DNA from: Dissophora ornata
Taxonomy: Eukaryota; Mortierellomycota; Mortierellomycetes; Mortierellales; Mortierellaceae
Reading direction: 5' to 3'
DNA length: 60,027 bases
Assembly: GCA_025201705.1 (NCBI GenBank)
Contig: MU616668.1
Coordinates: 1-60,027 of the forward strand
Below are positions 21,504-32,191 of the stretch, piece by piece. Position 1 is the stretch's first letter. The number at the start of each line of letters is the position of its first letter. The position numbers were made by a program, and so were the translations under genes. The notes below the pieces were generated by a model. The model was not told where the DNA came from. It saw only the letters and a list, made by a program, of their open reading frames with translations, and made no database searches.

Positions 21504-23474
21504 ATGACGGATTCATACACTCCAATTGCAACACCTCAGATAATCACCGATGATCGCGACAAACGGAAGCGACTCAAAGGCGAAGTGTACTCAGATAGCA
21601 GGCAGCACGATGCTAACAATTTGGCATTCGTACATTCTACCGACCTTGTTCCATCTCAATCGTCGCCAACGTCAACGCTGACGCTCCTCAACCCCACGAC
21701 CAATGGCAACACCCTTTCAACTATGTCACCAACATCGCCACCGGAGTCATCCGCGCCTACATCTACTTATAGCCAGGACAATAGCAAGCAGTCGTCAAGC
21801 AGCCGTACCTCTACTTCCGCACCGCTGATCGCGGGAGCTACTTGTAGTGTACTGGTTTTGACAACATGCGCTCTTCTCCTTTGGTGGTGCCTGAGAAGGC
21901 GCAGACGGCAACAAATTCTTTCGAGTTCTAAAACGACTTTAATGTCGGCTCGCAATACGTCTCACAGCACGCCTCACAGCACGCCTCACAATACGCCTCA
22001 ACTATCACATTTTGCATACGACCTCGAGCGTCAACAGCAAGATTTGAAAAACGAAAAGTGCTATACAGCATCAGATAAAGAGTCTTTCAGCTCTCAATCA
22101 AAGATCGATGATATTCTGACGCCACCAAAGCGTGCTACAGGAGATTCGTTCTCGGCCACCGACATATACGCGTCGACTTTGTCATTGCCAATCCAATTGC
22201 CCGCCTTTCCATCGCCAACACCACGAGAAAGAAGGACGCCCAGTAATGCGTCTTCAATTCTTTCAGAGGATTCACATATCGGCAACACGGCTGCATGCAC
22301 CAGACACGTTGTTCCTCGTCAAAACACATCTCTACCAATCATGTTGCCAAGGACGCCTTCTGCCACTCACGCTGGTGCTTGTTTGACTAAATCATGTCAT
22401 CCCAACGGTAGACCGCTGGGAATAACCAGATACCCTTCCGCATCATCGCTTCCGGAAGTCACGGCCCAGGCCGGCGATTTCTATCTTGACATGGTCGACT
22501 TTGCTGTCGATAGCGAACTGCGGAAAAACCTCGCCAGGTTACGCACTGTTGCGACAAATCCTGGGGCTCAGACAGGTCAATTACATATGTCCTCTGCGCC
22601 GCATACTCCAACTCGCCCTCGTTCACCAAGTCTCCCATCGTCCCACATCACCAATGGAAGCGCAAGTCCTAGGGTGTCAAAAGACGCTCGACGTGTAATC
22701 CATTATTTCCCCCCGCCTCCGCCTCCATCGGTTCCACCTCCGGCAATTCCAGAAGACGGCTCGAATGAGGGATACAATTCAAGACCCATTAGACCGCGAG
22801 CCTCGACCACGTCTGCAGTAGGAGACAGTGGATCATCGGTCTTTCCCTGGGACCCGGCAGCGCCACCAAGTCCAAGGAGATCAGGGTTCTCATCAGCTAA
22901 GAACCTGGTTATCTCTCCTCCAAACTCGCCGCCTCCTGTCTATATTTCACTGCTGCCGCTGCAGGGATCTGTACCGTCTTCACCAAGGGAGCAATATCAT
23001 CACCATCGACGGGCGCAGAGCAATGTTGTCTCGACCAATGTCTTTGCAGCCAGTCTTGACCAACTTGGCAGTGAGATCATGTTGCCCTTGCCCTCGTCCC
23101 CTACATACAAGAGTAGCAATGGATCGCGGACTACTACCGCGCACTCCAACATCCCTTCTCGCTCTGTTGGTCAGACAAGTTCGACTGCGCGCCCGGTTCT
23201 GCGCCAGCATAAATCGCAAGGTTCTCTTGATGATAGTAAAGCCCGAATGGAGAAGAGTTATGCCGAGGAAGGGAAAAGAGGCAAAGGTGTGGAGGAGATA
23301 GTTTTGGATGCCGTTGCGATCACAGAGGCCAAGAAGCAGCAACAAGAATCAACTATGGCAGGGCCTGAACTGAGCGAGTCAATCAGGCACACGATTTGGG
23401 TACTGCCAGCGATGGATGATGTTCTTCCAGAGAGTAGCACATCGCCACTACGAGTCGCAGAGACATGCGAATAA
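21504..23474 (+). CDS. Single-pass membrane protein with a long disordered cytoplasmic tail, function unknown
   Basis: 656 aa, intronless. Residues 1-106 are Ser/Thr/Pro-rich with no obvious signal peptide. One membrane segment lies at 107-130 (hydrophobic with WW at its end) and is followed at once by RRRRR, so the N-terminus should face outside and the rest the cytoplasm. The tail (about 500 residues) is predicted disordered, with a HSTP/HNTP triplet repeat near 155-166, a polyproline segment (PPPPPPSVPPPAIP, about 405-418) and many SPxSP-type sites. The topology resembles fungal wall-stress sensors of the Mid2/Wsc type and Axl2-like proteins, but no cysteine-rich ectodomain is present and I assign no family. 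Proline-rich motifs suggest binding to SH3 or WW partners; that is inference. Confidence 0.75.
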   Translation: MTDSYTPIATPQIITDDRDKRKRLKGEVYSDSRQHDANNLAFVHSTDLVPSQSSPTSTLTLLNPTTNGNTLSTMSPTSPPESSAPTSTYSQDNSKQSSSSRTSTSAPLIAGATCSVLVLTTCALLLWWCLRRRRRQQILSSSKTTLMSARNTSHSTPHSTPHNTPQLSHFAYDLERQQQDLKNEKCYTASDKESFSSQSKIDDILTPPKRATGDSFSATDIYASTLSLPIQLPAFPSPTPRERRTPSNASSILSEDSHIGNTAACTRHVVPRQNTSLPIMLPRTPSATHAGACLTKSCHPNGRPLGITRYPSASSLPEVTAQAGDFYLDMVDFAVDSELRKNLARLRTVATNPGAQTGQLHMSSAPHTPTRPRSPSLPSSHITNGSASPRVSKDARRVIHYFPPPPPPSVPPPAIPEDGSNEGYNSRPIRPRASTTSAVGDSGSSVFPWDPAAPPSPRRSGFSSAKNLVISPPNSPPPVYISLLPLQGSVPSSPREQYHHHRRAQSNVVSTNVFAASLDQLGSEIMLPLPSSPTYKSSNGSRTTTAHSNIPSRSVGQTSSTARPVLRQHKSQGSLDDSKARMEKSYAEEGKRGKGVEEIVLDAVAITEAKKQQQESTMAGPELSESIRHTIWVLPAMDDVLPESSTSPLRVAETCE

Positions 23475-23833
23475 ATTGATGGCATCCCTGGGAAATGAAA
23501 GTTTACCGTTTGATAAATCATGAACATATTTTTGCCAGACACGTTTGTTGACACGGCATCCCTGCCACTGAAGTAAAGATGTTGAGGCCATGAGCAGCGT
23601 TGGATCGTGGGCGCGACCGCATGCTGACAACGGAGATTTGGTTGTGCTGGCATAGACGGACATCTCTGATATCATGCTGATCGCTCAAGTTCCTGTGCCT
23701 ACTCTCACCAGATTGTTTCCCTTGACCCGCCCTGACACTTCGCTCTCTCATTCCCATTTCCCAAAAAGCACTTTTTCCTCATTGCATCTTCTTTCTTCTT
23801 TAATCTTCATTTCACACCCTTCTCACAGCGTCA
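23475..23833. other. Promoter region of the trehalose gene
   Basis: Short spacer whose last 130 bp are strongly pyrimidine-rich (TTCCCATTTCCC, TTCTTTCTTC) before the ATG at 23834. No STRE (CCCCT) cluster is obvious. Confidence 0.45.
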
Positions 23834-26651
23834 ATGCAGGCAGAGCAAGAGCACGTGACAGAACCCGCACCCAGTGCAAACGTCGGCAAAGACGACCTCC
23901 GTCTGCTTGTCGTGTCCAACCGCCTGCCAGTGACCATCACCAAGGATGCCTCCGGCACGTACCAGTACAAAATGTCCTCGGGTGGTCTGGTCTCTGCACT
24001 GTCGGGATTGAAGCGAATGATGAAGTTCACCTGGATTGGCTGGCCAGGTCTCGACATTCCGCTGGAGGACAGAGCTCTGGTCCAGAAGGAGCTTCTCGAA
24101 AAGCACTCTTGCATGCCTGTCTTCATCGAAGACGAAATCGCAGACATGCACTACAATGGCTTCTCTAACAGGTACGGTCCAGTAGTCCAGTGGCGTCCTA
24201 TTGATCTGCGATTGTCCAATGTTTCCTCTCTGATATGCATGATCGATTGTGCTCTCGTTATATTCATTCATTTAAAACGCGTCAACAAAACAAAATCCTT
24301 CATGCCTCTCGCTCTCCTGTAGTATCCTCTGGCCCTTGTTCCATTATCACCCCGGCGAGATCTCGTTTAACGAAGATGATTGGGGTGCTTATCAACATGC
24401 CAATGGTCTTTTTGCCAAGGCCATCGCAGAAATCGTCCAGGATGGCGATCTAGTCTGGGTTCAGGATTACCACTTGATGTTGCTGCCAAGGCTTTTGAGA
24501 GAGGAGGTTGTCAGTCGGCGCCAGAGCAATGAGCCGCCGAAGAACATCAAGATTGGCTTCTTCCTCCACACGCCCTTTCCTTCAAGCGAGGTCTACCGGT
24601 ATGTATACAGAGTTGGCGTTCCGAATATATGTCCTCCTTTTGATGTATTCTAACTCCATTCACATGCAAACATAGGATACTCCCTGTGCGGAAGGAGATC
24701 TTACTAGGAGTATTAAACTCGGATTTGATTGGATTCCATACCTACGATTATGCTCGCCACTTCCTGTCGTCCTGCACCCGTATCCTGGGACTCTCAACAA
24801 TGCCCAACGGCGTCGATTTCGAGGGTCGCTACGCCCACGTCGGTACATTCCCGATAGGTATCGATCCTGAGAAGTTTGCAGAGGGTCTGAAGGAACCCAC
24901 GGTCATCGATCGCATTCAGTCACTTCGTGAGAAGTTCAAAGGCGTCAAGCTAATTGTCGGAGTCGATCGTCTGGATTACATCAAGGGTGTACCTCAGAAG
25001 CTCCACGCTCTGGAGATCTTCCTGTCTGAACATCCCGAGTGGATTGAAAAGGTAGTTCTTGTCCAGGTGGCTGTTCCTTCGCGCCAGGATGTGGAGGAGT
25101 ATCAGAGTCTACGCGCTGTCGTTAACGAGCTGGTCGGTCGCATCAATGGTCAATATGGGACGGTCGAGTTCCAGCCTATCCATTTCCTGCACAAATCTGT
25201 CAGCTTCCAGGAACTGGTAGCGCTCTATGCTGTCTCAGATGTATGTTTGATTTCGAGCACACGCGATGGGATGAACTTGGTCAGCTACGAGTACATTTGC
25301 TGTCAACAAGAGAACCACGGTGTTATGATCCTCAGTGAATTTGCTGGAGCTGCCCAAAGTTTGAACGGTAAGTATGAGAAATAGAGCAATACGTGGTAAG
25401 ACTGTAAAAGTTTAGTGGGAAACAAAACTTAACACCACAACCACATATCCATAGGATCGATTATTGTCAACCCGTGGAATACTGGCGAGCTTGCAGATGC
25501 GATATACGAAGCTGTTGCTATGCCCGAAGAGATGCGCAAGGCCAACCACCAAAAGCTCTTCCGATATGTCAACAAGTACACAGCCGCTTACTGGGGTCTG
25601 AGCTTCGTGAATGAGCTAAGAAGGGTGTCCGAGGAGTTTGACCATCGCATGGCCCTCCCAAAGCTGACAATCGACTACGTTCTTCAGGCTCGCAACAATT
25701 CTGCGCGTAACAAGGTCATCTTATTTGACTATGATGGCACTCTAACTGCCACTCACAAGCTCCCAGAGTTTGGTATGCATCGGGCACCACGTGCATGGTG
25801 GCTGTAGCCTTGTAGCTGGTACACGTATGCAATTTTTACTGACTCTTCACCAACCTGATATTGTGATTTTAATAGCCAACCCTAATAACCATACCATTGA
25901 CAACTTGCGTGCTCTTGCCGCTCAGCCCAACACATATGTCTATATCCTCTCTGGCCGCGACAGGAAGCACTTGGATTCGTGGTTCGGAAATTGTGATGTG
26001 GGTTTGTCCGCTGAGCACGGTTGCTTCTACAAACACCCCGAACGCGTCGCGAAGGCGATCAAGCAGATTCGATCAGAGATGCCGTCATCAGATTCACAGG
26101 AACCAGCCAAACTGGTCAAAGATGCTGGCAACGGCTGGTTCCGTTCAGTGGACCAAGTCGACTCGAGCTGGCGCGAGACTATCCGTCCTCTATTCAAACA
26201 TTACACCGAGCGCACACCTGGTAGCTTTATTGAAGAGAAGGAGATCAACATGACATGGCATTATCGCCAAGCCGACCCTGAGTTCGGCACCTGGCAGGCA
26301 ACGGAGTTGCAGGTCAACCTGGAGAAGTTGTTGGCGCACATGGCGCTGTCAATCATCCTCGGTAATAAGACATTGGAGTTGAGGCCCAGTAGCATTGACA
26401 AATCGACAAGCGTCAAGGCCATCCTGAAGGATATCCTGGCCGACATTGGACCAGTTGACTTTATCCTCTGTGTGGGGGATGGAAAGGCTGACGAGGCGGT
26501 GTTTTCGTGCCTTGGCAATGAGAGTATTGTTGGGCCCGACATCATGGAAGTGATCACTTGCACGGTGGGCCAGAAGCAGACTGAAGCCAAGTTCTATCTT
26601 GCAGATGTCCCTGAGGTTGAGTCACTGCTGGAGGACATGGCAAAAAGCTAG
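23834..26651 (+). CDS. Bifunctional trehalose-6-phosphate synthase/phosphatase
   Basis: Five exons: 23834-24171, 24323-24598, 24676-25367, 25455-25772, 25876-26651; 799 aa. The N-terminal glycosyltransferase family 20 domain (about 22-490) makes trehalose-6-phosphate from UDP-glucose and glucose-6-phosphate. Visible landmarks are VSNRLPV, SSGGLVSAL, FHYHPGE, VQDYHLMLLP, HTPFPSSE, VDRLDYIKG and DGMNLVSYE, all intact, so the domain should be active. The C-terminal HAD phosphatase (about 515-795) has FDYDGTLT, LSGRD and VGDGKADE, so it keeps the nucleophile and metal-binding Asp residues. Yeast Tps2 has a degenerate synthase half, whereas here both halves look competent. The protein should be cytosolic and serve stress or spore trehalose supply. 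Confidence 0.93.
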
Positions 26652-26782
26652 ACGCGCGAGCTGCATGAAGTTCCGAAATAAATTAGTGTTCACGATAGTT
26701 CTCGGGGGTTGGAGGCAATCCTCTGAAGTCACAACATCAATAACAAGAGCCGCGCTTTTCTGTTGACGATCATTCTTCAATC

Positions 26783-28658
26783 ATGACGCTGCCTTTGGAG
26801 AAAACCAAGTACTATTCTGAATACCACTCCAAGATCAATTCAATCACACTCTCAGTCCAAGTACCACCAACAGGAATAACATGTATTATCGAACCACGGG
26901 CAATCGATCTTGTTCCATTCATTTCATCGCGTCCTCAAGAGCCACTTAACGACATAACCAATACTCAAGGACATACAGAAAGAGTCATTTTACCCGCACT
27001 TGTAATGCCCACCAGGACAGCGCTAGATCCTTCATCATCCCAGTTCTCATTATTGACTTTCAAACTCACGGCTCTACCGAGCTCTCAGTCCAGCTTGGCT
27101 TCGTCGTCCTCATTATCAGCAGTTACAGCTTCAGAGTTCCCACCAGCTCCACTCCCTGCAGCGCAGCTGCAAGGTCTTGAGAGCCTGAGCTGTGGATGCT
27201 GTGGGCACGCCCTGCTAAAGTGTGATGACAACCAAGGAGGACCCATCCAACGAGTGGTAGATCTGCCCTCAGAGCACTGGCAGGAGCTTGTCGACTGTTG
27301 GATGTGTCATGAAGAGGATTTTACAGAGCTTCGCGAGGGAGATTTGGGAGCGAGGCTTGGTCAAGCCCTTGTGGGTGGCACGTACGTGCTGATCCATGCT
27401 TCGAATGTGGACCTGGATGCGGTATCCATCGAAGACGATGCGCGAGCAGTTGATGTAAGTTCTTCGGTCAAAACTACAACATGTCCCCCTTCTGCAACAT
27501 CACATAAACCTACGGACTACTAGAAGACCGGTGTCTCAAGCTACTGATCATCCGTTGTCGATACTCCAGTCCAACATTAATCACCATAAGAAGACAAAAC
27601 ACACTCTTGAAGTGGTCGATTTGTTCTTTTTGCTATCTTGCCAGGTCATAATGACTACTATTGTTCAGTTATGAGCTATGTGCATAGCAATATTCCATCC
27701 TTACAAACGCCGCCTCTCTTTGCATGTGATGTTTTTGCAAAGACTAACAACATGATATCTGTATTTATCGGCCGCAGTGGACAAAAGGAATCAAGCGGAG
27801 GTGGCGACCGTTAGCTTGCTCAAGATGTCTGTGTCCTGTTGGCGAAGGGTGGTATCAATCTAGACTGGAGGACGGGACAGGTACGCGAAAAAGTTAGAGT
27901 CGACTGTTTCTTCGCTATGACTAAAAGGGAGCACAGTCTAACACGATATATATCAACAGATCTCGAGCTGATCCAGGTCAAGTTTCACAAGTATGCAGCC
28001 CAGTTCAAAAGAGCGAGCAAGAACAATGAGTCGGAGCTGTCAATACCAAAGCAGAGATTCGCATCATACGTAGCGGCTGAAATTTTCGAGTCTGCACGCC
28101 ACCATGCGACCTATCGTTTTATTCTGCAAGATCGGCTTGAAGGGCAAGATATGGTGTTGGTATGTTAGAATCGGATGTAGAAATGTCTTGGAGATTTGGC
28201 CATGCTGAAGAGCCATATTCTAATGCTTGATAGCTTGCTTTTGTGAATAGCTTTGGATGTTGAATTGGGATTCGACAATAATCTCTAACCAGGACCCTGT
28301 GCAGGATGACCAGATCGCTTGGGACTCGTCCCTCCAGCCAGATCTCAGTACAATATGCACCAATGTTACTGAAGGCGCAAGAGGTAAAAAGGTCATGAAG
28401 GTATTATATCTGAAAGCTCTGTCTATAGAACAAGAAGAGACTGAAAAGAAGGGAAAGTCCTATTCTAAAGAGACGGCTCTCTGGGACCAGTGGCGTGGCG
28501 ATCCTGGAGTTGAAAAGATGCAGTTTCAGAAGCATTTGCTGCTGGGTCTCATGACCATGATCGAACAGAGCTCCAGCTGCTTGCCTCCGGCCCTGAGTGG
28601 TGCCGTGTCAACAGTGTTGGCCATGGATGGCCTCCGAGTTGGATACATTGAGATTTGA
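26783..28658 (+). CDS. UBE3D-type (HECT-like) E3 ubiquitin ligase, Ipa1 homologue
   Basis: Four exons: 26783-27454, 27778-27880, 27960-28159, 28251-28658; 460 aa. The family binds E2 enzymes and has been linked in fungi to mRNA 3'-end processing (S. cerevisiae Ipa1). Characteristic Cys clusters are present: CGCCG (about 135), LPSEHWQELVDCWMCHEEDF (about 158-177), and CSRCLCPVGEGW assembled in exon 2 (about 238-249). The LVGGTYVLIHASN block and the C-terminal LWMLNWDS (spliced across exons 3-4) are also typical. A Ser-rich insertion (about 100-125) is species-specific. The first intron (323 nt) is long. The gene converges on the LYR-like gene, with 68 bp between stop codons. Confidence 0.88.
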
Positions 28659-28726
28659 TAGATGAGATAGAGCTGCAACAGTCGAAGGACAGGAAATAAA
28701 AATAACCTGTGCATCAAACTCCTCGT

Positions 28727-29050
28727 TCAGGACTTCTTTGACGTGGGTTTTTTGAAAATGCGTTCGAGCCAGAGGGGGTCGACCTTCTTCCAGGCCTGGA
28801 TCATGGCCAGATCCTGCTCTCCACCGCGAATTAAGTCCCGGATCGTATCCTGATCGCGTTCTTGTTGATAGATCTGGATACCGTCTCGGATATTGTACTG
28901 TAATTTGCGCTGTAGATGAGCGAGAGGCGCTACTAGTCCTGTGGCAACATTTGGTGGCGTCAAACGTATGGTTCGCAGGGCTAACCGATAGAAGCTGAGC
29001 GTGGGAGGGTGTGGCACGGTGGAGATATGGCGCATTGGAATCTTGACCAT
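28727..29050 (-). CDS. Small LYR-motif-like (Complex1_LYR type) protein
   Basis: 107 aa, intronless. The frame extends further upstream, but ATG 29050 starts at MVKIPMRHISTV and is the natural start. LSFYRLALRTIR at about 18-29 resembles the LYR signature (L-x-x-Y-R). It is followed by predicted helices with conserved-looking basic and aromatic residues and a C-terminal WLERIFKKP. LYR proteins are mitochondrial assembly or acyl-carrier-binding factors. Which member this is (Fmc1-like or other) I cannot say. Head-to-head with eIF2B delta (278 bp between start codons). Confidence 0.65.
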   Translation of the reverse strand: MVKIPMRHISTVPHPPTLSFYRLALRTIRLTPPNVATGLVAPLAHLQRKLQYNIRDGIQIYQQERDQDTIRDLIRGGEQDLAMIQAWKKVDPLWLERIFKKPTSKKS

Positions 29051-29328
29051 TGTCAAATTTAGACGCCTTGTTTCTGCTCCGTGTTTTGGCGATCGTGCCG
29101 CCGGTGGCAACGATTGATTTACAATGTCGATGTGGCCCCCCCACCCCACCCACAGTTTTGTTTCTTCGGTGACGTAATTTTCGCACCATTGTCCTTGTTC
29201 CCTCAGTCTCACTGACTGGGCTGATAGCCTTTAAATGTTTTTCACAAAACTCTGTTTGGTCTGAATCAAGGCGAATCCTCCACACTCTCAGCTCCTGCCC
29301 CGCCACCGCACATTTGCAACCCGTCAAC

Positions 29329-32028
29329 ATGGATCCCAAGAAGAAGACGGTCGGATTCGCGCCTGATGTATGTACTCTGCATGCTTCGAGGAAGGAAGAC
29401 GGAAGCAGGATCCGGGATAGAGCGACCTGGCGCTGTTGCTGTTGACTCTGATTCAGTCATGGCTCATATTTCTCGTATTATTTATTTCATGAGGGACGAG
29501 TCTGTGACTCAGCGAGGAAACAAAATCCCTCCCATGTCCATGGCGCTGATACAATCCACGTCGTTTTGACCGCTGATCACATACACAATGACTCCTCCGG
29601 GATATGAAAGAGGCATATTTCGCTTCATGCCCCTCCACTCCCACTTACCTACCCTTCAACTCGCTCACGCTATTTCTCTTCTTACTTCTTCTCTCTCTCC
29701 TCCTTTCTTTTGATAGAACGATGTCAATACCGCAGATTTGCCATCACCAGGGAGAAGCAATAGCTCCAGCACAGTAAACTCGCCCGTTTCAGCGCTCAGT
29801 AACAGCAGCCCTGCCGGCACACCTTCACTCTCGCCCTCCGCTGCCATCGCTGAACCTCGTGGTATCAGCGCGACTGGAGCCCGATCATCGTACGAGCCCA
29901 TGAAGTCATCTTACGAGGAGCAGTGGGGTCTTGCAGACCGTGCGTCATCAAAAGCCAGCAAAATCGCCTCGCCTCGTGATGGTGCAGGCTTCCCCAAAGA
30001 TCATGGCGCTGGCTCAAGTAAGAAGGATTCCAAGGGCAAACGCGTTTCCATAAACTCGCCCAGCAACTTGAGTTCGTCCTCCACCGGTAAGGAGGGCGGG
30101 AAGTCGTCAGGATTGGGGATTCAGCCAAATGCGAGTGGTCCGTCTGGAGATGGTCCCCAGAGTGGAGGGCCCAGCTCTGCAGGATCTGCAGGAGGACCTC
30201 CTTCATCAGGCGGCAAAGGCGCTGGTGGATCGCAGAAGCCCGCTGTACCTTCCCAGAAATCAATGACAAAAGCAGAGCGTCGCGATCTTCAGGAAAAGCA
30301 GAGGGCAGAGAAGGCAGCTCGAGTCTCGGCGGGATTACCAGCTTCGGGAAAGAAGGCAGCTCAGGTGGTGTCACAGCCTAATTCTGGATTCTCGCCCAAC
30401 CCCTCCAAGTCCTTGGCGACATCGTTCCCTGGAGTTGAGGCAGAGAAGGCGATTGCAGCAGCAGAATCAACGGGTCAGGCAAAGAAACGCGAGAGGCTGA
30501 CAAAGGAGATTGGACTATTTGCGCATTTGGATCCCCCCAAGTTCGCGAACACGGTCATGGCACCGAAGGATCTGCACCCGGCTGTTGTCAATGTTGGACT
30601 TCAAATGGCGCAGTTTAAGATCTGTGGTGCTAATGCCAGATGTGTTGCCACCATGAACGCGTTTCGCAAGGTAATACTCTTTTCTGGAAATTGCATGGAA
30701 CGCGCTTTAGAGATGACTGGGCTCTAATGATTAAGTCGGTCTCTCCTCGTGTTTGTCTGTAGGCTATCCAAGACTACCAGACCCCACCCAACACGACTCT
30801 TTCTCGTCATATGCAGACGTACTTGAACCCCCATATCAGCTATCTTGTCACCTGTAGACCCATGGCTGTCAGCATGGGTAACGCAATTCGATTCCTCAAG
30901 TACGAGATCGGCAGGAATTTGGAGTTGCCCGACGAAGATGTAAGTCTTTGAGTGGCCTCTCTTTGACCGCTTTCATCCATGAAGTCTATTTGATCGTCCA
31001 AATAAGACCTCTAACGAAGTCTTATCTCAACGTATACATCTTATAGGCTCGTTCCTTGTTCCTGGAGAAAATCGACAACTTTATCCGCGACAGAATCACA
31101 ATGGCTGACCAAGTGATCATCAGTTTGGGATTGCAAAAGATTCAAGACGGCGATGTAATTTTGACATATGCTCGCTCCTCGGTCGTACAGGGGTTGCTTT
31201 TAGCAGCCCACGCCAAAGGCATCAAGTTTAAGGTCATCGTCGTTGACTCCCGTCCTCGATTTGAAGGTATGCTATAACCTTCGGAATTTCGCACGAGGCT
31301 GAACAAGCAACGGATGTACAAACCATAACTGACAATTCACTACACCTCCACACAAAAGGAAAGCAACTGTTGCGCACATTAGCCAATGCGGGAGTGCCTT
31401 GCACTTATGTTTTGTTGACGGCCATTGGACATGTGATGAGAGAAGTTAGCAAGGTGATCTTGGGCGCCCATTCGTTGCTCTCGAACGGCGCTCTGTATTC
31501 GCGCGCCGGAACTGCCGTTGTTGCCATGTCGGCGCACGAGCGCAAGATCCCCGTAATTGTGTGCTGTGAAACCTACAAGTTCAGCGAACGCGTCCAGCTT
31601 GACAGTTTTGTGCAGAACGAGATTGGAAACCCAGACGAGCTTGTGAATGATCAACACAACAACTATGGACACAGCAGCATTCGATGCCATGACAATGTTC
31701 GTGGCAGCAGCAGTAGCACTGCCGCGGCGACGGGGGGCGTTGGATCCAGTGGCGTGTTGTCCGGATGGAGAGACTCGAGAGACTTAAAGCTGTTGAACCT
31801 GTTGTATGATTTGACCCCAAGCGAGTTCGTGACGGTGGTGATCACGGAGGTGGGATTGATCCCTTGTACCTCGGTTCCTGTCATTCTGAGAGAGTTCTTG
31901 TAAGTTTTAGTTTTGTCCGTCTCGCGTTTGTTTTAAGGCTTATGAAATCGTATTGTTGATCGAGAGTGTTAACTGATATATCGACATCTTTTTCTGCTGA
32001 AACAAATAGGCCAATGATGCAACAATAG
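29329..32028 (+). CDS. GCD2: Translation initiation factor eIF2B subunit delta
   Basis: Exons: 29329-29367, 29717-30670, 30763-30939, 31047-31266, 31359-31899, and a probable last exon 32010-32028; 649 aa. eIF2B is the guanine nucleotide exchange factor for eIF2, and the delta subunit belongs to its regulatory core. Residues 14-200 are Ser/Gly/Lys-rich low complexity. From about 215 there is a KAERRDLQEKQRAEKAA helix, then the IF-2B domain (about 260-645), including TPPNTTLSRHM, VSMGNAIRFLKYEI, ILTYARSSVVQGLL, VVDSRPRFEG, GAHSLLSNG and CCETYKFSERVQLD. The C-terminal TSVPVILREF is typical. At the end, TTCTT is followed by a perfect GTAAGT donor. If not spliced, the frame stops at 31903 (…REFL); if spliced, it ends LPMMQQ. 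A 349-nt intron follows the 13-codon first exon. Confidence 0.92.
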
Positions 32029-32191
32029 ACACACTCATTGAACGAGAACGATATCCAAGCTAGAGAGAAGGAGGCTATGTAGTGAAATTTCATAAAATGC
32101 ATCATCACACAAGGCATAGTGTACGATATACAAGTGACGGAAAAAATGCTGTATTATGATGAGATAAAATGCAATGCGTGAAGGAAGGGCT

